The notes beneath the pieces are model-generated. The model was not told where the DNA came from, ran no database searches, and worked only from the letters and a program-made list of their open reading frames with translations. A stretch of 64,000 bases of DNA, taken from Halisarca cf. caerulea. Taxonomy: Eukaryota > Porifera > Demospongiae > Chondrillida > Halisarcidae. Below are positions 1 through 7,300 of this stretch, piece after piece (the stretch's first letter is position 1; the number at the start of each line of letters is the position of its first letter). Location: NCBI GenBank assembly GCA_963170055.1, contig CAUJGJ010000195.1:5001-69000 (forward strand), read 5' to 3'. A program made the translations under genes and the position numbers.

Positions 1-392
1 TTCCGTAACTCCGCCCACAGCTAACATGTTAGGCTCAAAACATGCATGTCGCATTATCTTCGCATGGTCTATCATATCTATATGTCGGAATTGCATAATT
101 GCTATATTAATTAGCAGTGGTCCAGTTAGAGTGGGGATTTCCGGATCTCCGGATAATTAAATATTATCACCATAATATATATACGAGTAGATTCCTTATG
201 CGGATGTGATTAACATACAATTAACAAAAATCAAAAATTCAAACATTTTTTTTCAATTTTCAACTTTGGACGCCATTTTCTACCGGAAATAGCTAATTGC
301 GTTAGGGAGTCTTAGGTTCTATGTTCCGGATATTAAGAGAGCTTCCGATTGATACCCATATTGACCCTAAAAGCCTTTGGGAAACCCCCTAT
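1..392 (+). repeat. Subtelomere-like unit, copy 1 (left-truncated)
   Basis: This AT-rich segment aligns with 703-1095 and 1463-1859, sharing stretches such as CGCATGGTCTATC and ATTAGCAGTGGTCCAGT. It ends with AAAGCCTTTGGG just before a CCCTAA tract, as copies 2 and 3 do. It is the most diverged of the three copies, with several indels around 150-215. The unit runs off the left edge. I see no gene in it. The open frame present in copies 2 and 3 is broken here. Confidence 0.85.
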
Positions 393-511
393 AACCCTAA
401 CCCTAACCCTAACCCTAACCCTAACCCTAACCCTAACCCCTAACCCTAACCCTAACCCTAACCCTAACCCTAACCCTAACCCTAACCCTAACCCTAACCC
501 TAACCCTAACC
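393..511 (+). repeat. Interstitial telomeric tract 1, (CCCTAA)n
   Basis: About 19-20 CCCTAA units in an almost perfect run, with one extra C near 440 (CCCCTAA). On the + strand this is the orientation found at a left chromosome end. The right edge joins CTTTACAATC directly, whereas the matching point of copy 3 is preceded by about 65 bp of unique sequence (1203-1267). Confidence 0.97.
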
Positions 512-1095
512 TTTACAATCTTTGACCTTAACCCTAATATACTTAAACTTTTCCTAAAATTTTCTTGGAAATTAAAATATTGTTTTCGCATGTTTAATGC
601 ATGACAAACCTGCTCGTAAACAGTATTGAGCAATCGCACCTATCTATGTCGCAATATACGCAAAAATGTATTATACGTATATTCACATACTATAAGAAAG
701 AAGCCGTAACTCCGCCCACAAGTAATTTGTTAGGTCAAAAACAAGTATGTCGCAATATCTTCGCATGGTCTATCGTATCCATATGTCGGAATTGCATAAT
801 TGCTATATTAATTAGCAGTGGTCCAGTTAAAGTGAGGATTTATGTATCTCCTATACTGTGTATAATATGCAAACAATATATACGTCATTCTTAACGATAT
901 TCAATGCTGATTAACATACAATTAAAAAAATTCGGAAATAATAACTTTTTTTTTGAATTTTTTCTTTCAAACGCCATTTTCTCGAAAATTAATTAGGGTT
1001 TACCCCCCATACATTAGGTCAGAAGTAATCATTTTTAAAGAGCTATCGAATGATACCAATATTGTACCCTAAAGCCTTTGGGGGAAAGCCTGAAA
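512..1095 (+). repeat. Subtelomere-like unit, copy 2
   Basis: Second copy of the unit, aligned with copy 3 at an offset of about 760 bp. It contains a 97-codon open frame at 601-894 that also stays open in copy 3 (1360-1653). By my hand count about 10 of 14 nucleotide differences between the two frames change the amino acid, which is close to the neutral expectation. The protein matches no family I know, so I do not call it a gene. Poly-T and A-rich runs near 925-965 precede the conserved AAACGCCATTTTCT block. Confidence 0.88.
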
Positions 1096-1202
1096 CCCTA
1101 ACCCTAACCCTAACCCTAACCCTAACCCTAACCCTAACCCTAACCCTAACCCTAACCCTAACCCTAACCCTAACCCTAACCCTAACCCTAACCCTAACCC
1201 AA
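1096..1202 (+). repeat. Interstitial telomeric tract 2, (CCCTAA)n
   Basis: About 17-18 perfect CCCTAA units, preceded by GGGGGAAAGCCTGAAA and followed by AATATAATAAAATTG. The lack of decay suggests recent origin or homogenisation. Confidence 0.97.
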
Positions 1203-1859
1203 TATAATAAAATTGACCTTTGACATGCCTATTCACCTTAGTAAAGCATAGTAAATTGATTTAAATGACCTTTACAATCTTTGACCTTAACCTTAATATA
1301 CTTAAACTTTTCCTAAAAGTTTCTTGGAAATTAAAATCTTGTTTTCGCATGTTTGATGCATGACAATCCTGCTCGTAAAATGTATTGAGCAATCGCACCT
1401 ATGTATGTCGCAATATTCGCAAAAACGTCTTATACGTATATTCACATACTATAAGAACGAAGCCGTAACTCCACCCACAAGTAATTTGTTAGGTCAAAAA
1501 CAGGTATGTCGCAATATCCTCGCATGGTCTATCGTATCCATATGTCGGAATTGCATAATTGCTATATTAATTAGCAGTGGTCCAGTAAAAGTGAGGATTT
1601 ATGTATCTCCTATACTGTGTATTATATGCAAACAATATATGCGTCATTCTTAACGATATTCAATGCTTATTAACATACAATTAAAAAAATTCGGAAATAA
1701 TAACTTTTTTCTTCAATTTTTTCTTTCAAACGCCATTTTCTCGAAAATTAATTAGGGTTTACCCCCCATACATTACGTCAGAAGTAATCATTTTTAAAGA
1801 GCTATCGAATGATACCAATATTGTACCCTAAAGCCTTTGGGGGAAAGCCTGAAACCCTA
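1203..1859 (+). repeat. Subtelomere-like unit, copy 3
   Basis: Third copy of the unit. It keeps about 65 bp on its left (1203-1267) that copy 2 lacks, so it is the most complete copy. At its right end the expected CCCTAA tract is cut to a single CCCTA, followed at once by GGGAACACTTC, a reversed unit of the neighbouring 62-bp minisatellite. The breakpoint is at about 1854-1860. The 97-codon open frame at 1360-1653 is discussed under copy 2. Confidence 0.88.
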
Positions 1860-2100
1860 GGGAACACTTCTTGTGGGGAATATTTCAATTTTCCACGCCA
1901 CCACACGTCCCCTAACGGTAACCCTAACGGTAACCCTAACGGTAACCCTAACGGTAACCCTAACCCTAACCCTAACCCTAACCCTAACCCTAACCGTAAC
2001 CCTAACCGTTAGGGTTACCGTTAGGGTTATTGTTAGGGTTACCGTTAGGGGACGTGTGGTGGCGTGAAAAATTTAAATATTCACCACAGGAAGTGTTCCC
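1860..2100. repeat. Large inverted repeat with telomere-variant core
   Basis: The left arm (from 1860) and right arm (to 2100) are reverse complements over about 90 bp. Outermost is GGGAACACTTC against GAAGTGTTCCC, then ACGCCACCACACGTCCCC against GGGGACGTGTGGTGGCGT, then CTAACGGTAACCCTAAC against GTTAGGGTTACCGTTAG. Arm mismatches are few (for example GGTAAC against TTATTG around 2028). About 50 bp of CCCTAA-like repeats (1957-2007) separate the arms. The outer parts are one unit of the 62-bp minisatellite in opposite orientations. The structure could extrude as a cruciform or arise from an inverted duplication. Confidence 0.88.
1911..2050. repeat. Degenerate telomere-repeat tract switching strand
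   Basis: Starts as a 12-bp alternation CCCTAACGGTAA (about four copies, 1911-1957), becomes plain CCCTAA (to about 1990), then CCGTAA/CCCTAA. Near 2007 it flips to TTAGGG/TTACCG on the same strand until 2050. The CGG and CCG variants are absent from tracts 1 and 2. Confidence 0.93.
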
Positions 2101-2347
2101 TTTGATGTATGACACCATGTGGAGATGTTGGAAGTTAAAATTTTCACGAGAAGTTTATCCATTGATGCAGGAGTCCATGTGCAGGCGTGTGAAATTGAAA
2201 TTTTCATACCAAGAAGTAATCCCTTTGATGTGAGAAGCCATCTTGAAGCGTGATAGATTATTTTTACAACAGGAAGGTTTCCTTTTCGTGCAGGAAGCCA
2301 TGTAATTTCATGGGAAATGGCAATTTTCATCTCATGATGTGTTCCCT
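2060..2347 (+). repeat. 62-bp minisatellite, block 1
   Basis: About 4.7 diverged units with spacing near 62 bp. A typical unit has TTTTCACCACAGGAAG, GTGTTCCCTTTGATGC, GGGAAGCCATGTGG and AGGCGTGGGAAATTG in order. The last unit stops at GTTCCCT (2341-2347), exactly where the piggyBac-like element is inserted. It resumes after 3361. No coding potential is evident. Confidence 0.88.
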
Positions 2348-2351
2348 TTAA

Positions 2352-2383
2352 GCGTTAAACATTCCAAAGCCACTTAAGTGGCT
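2352..2383 (+). repeat. Left terminal inverted repeat and subterminal palindrome
   Basis: The terminal repeat is 2352-2367. It is followed by the perfect 16-bp palindrome AGCCACTTAAGTGGCT (2368-2383), which as single strand gives a 6-bp stem with a TTAA loop. The same motif recurs inverted near the other end. Subterminal repeats of this kind are usual transposase-binding sites in piggyBac-type elements. That role is inferred here. Confidence 0.8.
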
Positions 2384-2625
2384 CGTGCACATAAACTGCA
2401 AAAGTTTCACTTTTCTTCGTTGATTTTTTATATGTAAAGTTTAGGCCTAGTTTCTACTATTGATTGGCACATTTTCTTATAGTTTGGTAGTAATGCGTTC
2501 TGTACTATAGCTGAAACATTCTATGTAAAGATTACTGTTATACAAGTTATTCCTATGCATATACGTGTTATTTTACTTAGAATATGCAGTTATGTGAAGT
2601 TATAGTCTAGTATACGGATTGTTCT

Positions 2626-2990
2626 TTACGGCAAAGTATGGAGAAGGACAGTGAAGCGCCGGATTGTGGAGATTACCTCCTTGCAGGTAAAGGATATTCT
2701 CACACGCTCGTTCTTTGAGCTTCAGACAAGACATACCATCGTTTTGGAAGCTTTACAGGGGGATTTGACGTTCGTAGAATCGTCCAGATGGTGGGCCATC
2801 CGAGGAAATTTGTCCTTTACGTTTCTTGCATTTGTACTGGGACATAATCTCTTTTGCCCGCTTCAGTGTGCTCTTTCAATGTCGTCTTGAAGCACTGAAG
2901 AGATTTACGCGTCAAAGTATGCAAGTTGATTAGACAGTCGACTAGGAAGTAGAAGAGACGCATTCACCAATGCCTTGACTTTTAGCTGCA
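2626..2990 (-). pseudogene. Decayed piggyBac transposase, C-terminal fragment
   Basis: Read on the minus strand, one frame gives KSRHW, a stop, then MRLFYFLVDCLIN and TLTRKSLQCFKTTL. This matches the conserved piggyBac stretch with K-WW, a hydrophobic FF-L-D segment and N. The TGA at 2964-2966 replaces the second tryptophan (TGG). A second frame gives PSGRFYERQIP, corresponding to the family's GRHF..IP. A third gives CLV, a stop (2722-2724, in place of Cys), then SKNERVRISFTCKE and RFTVLLHT. This corresponds to the C-terminal cysteine-rich (RING-like) motif CxVC...R....CxxC...CF..YH, ending at a TAA (2626-2628). I count three in-frame stops (2964, 2817, 2722), two frameshifts (about 2810 and 2760), lost cysteines and a small deletion. 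Roughly 115 residues of a normally 500-600-residue protein remain. The catalytic aspartates are not present. The + strand open frame at 2651-2890 is only the antisense of this remnant. Confidence 0.72.
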
Positions 2991-3292
2991 ACTTTTCGTT
3001 TTTGTTTCTGTTAATGTATTTTCAGTGTTAAATGTGTAGTTGCATTGAATTTTGTAACGAATTGTTTACTAGCCGATTGATAACGTATGTATATACAAGT
3101 TTACAAATTTAGGTACGTAGTACTTACAGGTTTGGAGGCCAATACGAAGTTTTGCGTAGAAAATGGAACACCAAGACTTGTAGGAAGATCTCACTAGCTA
3201 CAAACTACATTCGGGACAAGCTAGAAGTTTCCTACAAGTCAACAGAACAGCAGAAAACCGTTGGCAAAAATAACCTATTTTCACACCGCAAA
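2991..3292. other. piggyBac element 5' interior, no recognisable coding sequence
   Basis: Between the transposase remnant and the right subterminal palindrome I find no N-terminal transposase sequence on the minus strand. This suggests an internal deletion joined the element's 5' noncoding part to its 3' coding end. An open frame on the + strand (3152-3361) runs through the terminal repeat into the TTAA site and has no recognisable domain. Confidence 0.55.
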
Positions 3293-3357
3293 AGCCACTC
3301 AAGTGGCTTTGGAACGTTCGCGCAAAATTTCAAAATGGGAATTGGAATGTTTAAGGG
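3293..3357 (-). repeat. Right subterminal palindrome and terminal inverted repeat
   Basis: AGCCACTCAAGTGGCT at 3293-3308, within an 8-bp-stem hairpin AAAGCCAC/GTGGCTTT with a TCAA loop, is the inverted counterpart of 2368-2383 with one change. The terminal repeat proper is 3342-3357. About 33 bp containing GAACGTTCGCGC separate the two. At the left end they abut, so the ends are asymmetric. Confidence 0.78.
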
Positions 3358-3361
3358 TTAA

Positions 3362-3819
3362 TGGAGGAAGCATGAAATCTGGAAACTGTTTAGTTTGAAA
3401 TTTAAATTTTCATTACAGATAGTTTTTTTTTATGCGGGTCCCCATGTGTTGTTGTGGGAAATGGAAATTTTCATGGTTAGGGTAGTTTTCTTTTTGATCC
3501 TGAGAGTTATGTGGAGGCGTGGGAAATTTAATTTTCACCCCAAGAAGTGTTCCCTTTAATGCTATTTGCCATATTTTCGGTAAAAATTTCAATTTTCACA
3601 ACAGGAAGTGTTCCCTTTGATGTGAGAAGCCATGTGGAGTTTTGAGTTATTTAAAATTTTCAACACAGGAAGTGTTCCCTTTGATGCATTCAACCATGTG
3701 GAGTCGTGGGAAATTGTTATTTATTCCACGGGAAGTTTTCCCTTTGACGCTTAAAGCCGTCTTTGGCATTTGAAATGTAAACTTAACCACAGGAAGTATT
3801 CATTTTTCAGTCATATAGT
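3362..3819 (+). repeat. 62-bp minisatellite, block 2
   Basis: About seven units. The GAAGTGT motif falls at 3544, 3605, 3669, 3732 and 3793 (spacing 61-64). The first part (3362-3420) completes the unit broken by the transposon. The final unit keeps CCACAGGAAGTATTCATTT, then gives way to a 21-bp minisatellite. Confidence 0.88.
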
Positions 3820-4015
3820 TGTACCGGTATAGCAATGAGCTGTACTGGTATGGCAACGATCTGTACTGGTATGGCAATGAGCTGTACTGGTATGGCAATG
3901 AGCTGTACCTTTATGTCAATGCGCTGTACCGGTATTGCAATGTGCTGTACCGGTATAGCAATCAGCTATACCATTATAGTAATGAGCTGTACTTGTATGG
4001 CAACGAGCTGTACTT
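3820..4015 (+). repeat. 21-bp minisatellite (nine units plus a partial)
   Basis: Nine 21-bp units from 3820 to 4008, consensus TGTACTGGTATGGCAATGAGC, plus a partial TGTACTT. Because 21 is a multiple of 3, two + strand frames stay open; one reads as a heptapeptide repeat of the YGNELYW type. There is no convincing start context, signal or flanking exon, and the frame runs out into the 62-bp minisatellite. I read it as noncoding. Confidence 0.92.
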
Positions 4016-4334
4016 TGAAATAGAAATTTTCACCACAGGAAGTGTCCCTTTTGATGCGGGAAGCTATCTGGAGGCATGGTAAATTGAAATTTTCATTTAA
4101 GGAAGTGTTCCCTTTGAAGCGGGAAGCCATCTAGAGTCGTGGGAATTTGAAATTTTCACCAAGGAAGTGTTCCATTTGATGTGGGGAGCAATCTGGTGGC
4201 GTGGGAAATTAAAATTTGCACCTCAGGCAGTGTTCCCTTTCACGCAGGAAACTATGTGGTTGCGTGGGAAATTGAAAATTGACAACAGGAAGAGTTCTTT
4301 TGGTTGCGGGAAGCATTCTCCAGTCGTCGGAATT
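4016..4334 (+). repeat. 62-bp minisatellite, block 3
   Basis: About five units, with GAAG-type motifs at 4039, 4102, 4164, 4227 and 4289 (spacing 62-63). These are among the best-conserved copies. The last unit runs into the 104-bp satellite near 4330-4340, where GTCGTCGGAATTTGTCCAGTG replaces the end of the unit. Confidence 0.88.
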
Positions 4335-7300
4335 TGTCCAGTGCGAATGTGCTTGGTGCTAGTGCCAAATATTGGTATTAGCACCAGCATATCCAACACA
4401 ATAAAAATACGATCTAAGATCTTAAGAAACTTCATGTGTGTCCGCTGGGAATGTGCGTGGTGCTAGTGCCAAATATTGGTATTAGCACCAGCATATCCAA
4501 CACTACACAAATAAACTCACAGCACTTAAGAAAATTCATATGTGTCCACTAGGAATGAGCATGGTGCTAGAGCCAAATATTGGTATTAGCACCAACATAT
4601 CCAACACTACACGAATACGCTCACAGTACTTATGAAATTTCATGTGTGTCTACAAGAAATGTGCATATTGCTAGTGCCAAATATTGGTATTACCACCAGT
4701 ATTCTAACACTACACAAATTCGCTCACAGCACTTCAGAAACTTCATGTATGTCAATTGGGAATGTGCGTGGTGCTAGTGCCAAATATTGATATTAGCAAA
4801 ACCATATCCAACACTACACAAATACGCCCACTGCACTTTGGAAACTTAATGTGTGTCCACTAGGAATGTGTATGGTGCTAGTGCCAAATATTGGTATTAC
4901 CACCAACATATCCAACGCTACACAAATACGCCCACAGGTCTTCAGAAACTTCATGTGTGTCCACTGGGAATGTGCATGGTGCCAGTGCTAAATATTGGTA
5001 TTAGCACCAGCATATCCAAAACTACACAAATACGCACACAGATCTTAAGAAACTCCATGTATGTCCAATGGGAATGTGGGTGGTGCTAGTACCAAACATT
5101 GGTATTAGCACCAGCATATCCAACACTACAAAAATTCACCCTCAGTACCTATCAAATTTCATGTGTGTCTACTTGGAATATGTGTGGTGCTACTGCCAAA
5201 TATTTGTATTAGCACCAGCATATCCAACACTACACAAATACGCCCACAGCACTTAATATTCTTCATGTGTGTCTATGGGAATGTGCGTGCTGCTAGTGCC
5301 AAATATTGGCATTAGCACCATCATACCCAAAACTACACAAATACACCCACAGTACTTATGAAATTTCATGTGTGTCTACTAGGAATGTGTGTGGTGCTAC
5401 TGCCAAATATTAGTATTAGCACCAGCATATCCAACACTAAACAAGTACGCCCACAGATCTTAAGAAACTCCATGTATGTCCACTTGGAATGTGCGTGGTG
5501 CTAGTGCCAAATATTGGTAATAGCACCAGCATATCCAACACTACACAAAAACGCCTACAGCACTTCAGAAACTTCATGTGTGTCCACTGAGAATATGCAT
5601 GGTGCTAGTGCCAAACATTGGTATTAGCACCAGCATATCCAACACTACAAAAATACGCCCACAGCACTTAATATTCTTCATTTGTGTCTATTTGAATGTG
5701 CGTGCTGCTAGTGCCAAATATTGGCATTAGCACAAGCATACCCAAAACTACACAAATACACCCACAGTACTTATGAAATTTCATGTGTATCTACTAAGAA
5801 TGTGTGTGGTGCTACTGCCAAATATTGGCATTAGCACCAGCATATCCAACACTAAACAAATACGCCCACAGTTCTTAAGAAACACCATGTATGTCCACTG
5901 GGAATATGCGTGGTGCTATTGCCAAATATTAGTAATAGCACCAGCATATCCAACACTGCACAAAAAACGCCTACAGCACTTCAGAAACTTCATGTGTGTC
6001 AATTGGGAATGTGCTTGGTGCTAGTGCCAAATATTGATATTAGAACAACCATATCCAACACTACACAAATATGCCCACTGCGCTTCGAAAACTTAATGTC
6101 TGTCCACTGGGAATGTGTATGGTGCTAGTGCCAAATATTGGTATTAGAACCAGCATATCCAACACTACAAAAATACGCCCACAGCACTTAATATTCTTCA
6201 TGTGTGTCTATGGGAATGTGCGTGCTGCTAGTGCCAAATATTGGCATTAGCACCAGCATACACAAAACTACACAAATACACCCACAGTACTTATGAAATT
6301 TCAAGTGTGTCTACTAGGAATGTGTGTGGTGCTACTACCAAATATTGGTATTAGCACCAGCATATCCAACACTAAACAAATACGCCCACAGATCTTAAGA
6401 AACTCCATGTATGTCCACTGGGAATATGCGTGGTGATATTGCAAATATTGGTAATAGCACCAGCATATCCAACACTACAAAAATACGCTCACAGCACTTC
6501 AGAAACTTCATGTGAGTCAATTGGGAATGTTCGCGGTGCTATTACAAAATATTGGTATTAGCACCAGCATATTCAACACTACTCAAATACGCTCACAGTA
6601 CTTCAGAAACTTCATGTGTGTCCACTGGGAATGTGTGTGGAGCTAGTTCCAAATTTTGGTATTAGCACCAGCATATCCAGCACTAAACAAATACGCCCAC
6701 AGCACTTCAGTAACTTCATGTGTGTCCACTGGGAATGTGCGTGGTTTTAGTACCAAATATTAGTCTTAGCACCAGCTTATCCAACACTACACAAATATGC
6801 TCACAGTACTTCAGAAACTTCATGTGTGTCCACTGGGAATGTGCTAGTGCTAGTGCTAAATATTGATATTAGCACCAGCATATCCAAAACTGCACAAATT
6901 CGCCCACAGCACTTCAGTAACTTCATGTGTGACCACTGGCAATGTGCGTGGTTTTAGTACCAAATATTGGTCTTAAGACCAGCATATCCAACACTACAAA
7001 AATACACTCACAGAAGGTCAGAAACTTCATGTGTGTCCAATGGGAATGTACATGGTGCTAGTGCCAAATATTGGTATTAGCACCAGCATATCCAACACTA
7101 CACAAATGCACTCACAGCAATTAATATATTTCATGGGTGTCCACTGGGAATGTGTGTGGTGCTAGTGCCAAATATTGGTATTAGCACCAGCATATCTAAC
7201 ACTGCAAAAAAAACCCACTGCACTTCAGAAACTTCATCTGTGTCAATTGTGAATGTGCGTGGTGCTAGTACCAAATATTGGTATTAGCACCAGCATAACC

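Larger units (their letters stand above)
2348..3361 (-). mobile_element. piggyBac-like DNA transposon remnant, with TTAA target duplications
   Basis: The element proper is 2352-3357 (1,006 bp), flanked by TTAA at 2348-2351 and 3358-3361. The termini are imperfect inverted repeats: GCGTTAAACATTCCAA at the left, and CCCTTAAACATTCCAA as the reverse complement of 3342-3357 (14 of 16 identical). TTAA followed by CCC is the hallmark of the piggyBac superfamily. Removing the element and one TTAA restores GTGTTCCCTTTAATGGAGG, a normal 62-bp minisatellite unit (consensus CCCTTTGATGCGGG), so the insertion site is defined to the base. Both ends carry the same subterminal palindrome, and a decayed transposase C-terminus lies on the minus strand. 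At about 1 kb it is far below the 2-3 kb of autonomous piggyBacs, so it is an internally deleted, immobile copy. The left terminus (GCG instead of CCC) has also decayed. Confidence 0.85.

Noticed and set aside
601..894. 97-codon frame, also open in copy 3 (1360-1653), as a subtelomeric gene
   Set aside because: The two copies differ by about 14 bases, of which about 10 are nonsynonymous by hand count. That is what neutral drift gives over this length, and the first copy is broken. No recognisable domain.
1860..2100. Telomere-telomere fusion scar
   Set aside because: End-to-end fusion gives TTAGGG followed by CCCTAA on one strand. Here CCCTAA precedes TTAGGG.
2368..2383. Histone mRNA 3' stem-loop
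   Set aside because: The 6-bp stem with 4-nt loop is similar in size, but the sequence AGCCACTTAAGTGGCT does not fit the histone consensus, and the motif is repeated at both transposon ends.
2651..2890. 79-codon + strand frame as a gene
   Set aside because: It is the antisense of the piggyBac transposase remnant, whose conserved motifs read on the minus strand.
3152..3361. 69-codon + strand frame as a gene
   Set aside because: It runs through the transposon's terminal repeat into the TTAA duplication, with no domain and no conservation evidence.
3819..4082. Tyr-rich heptapeptide-repeat protein
   Set aside because: The frame exists because the repeat unit is 21 bp. It begins and ends in noncoding minisatellite, and a second frame is equally open.
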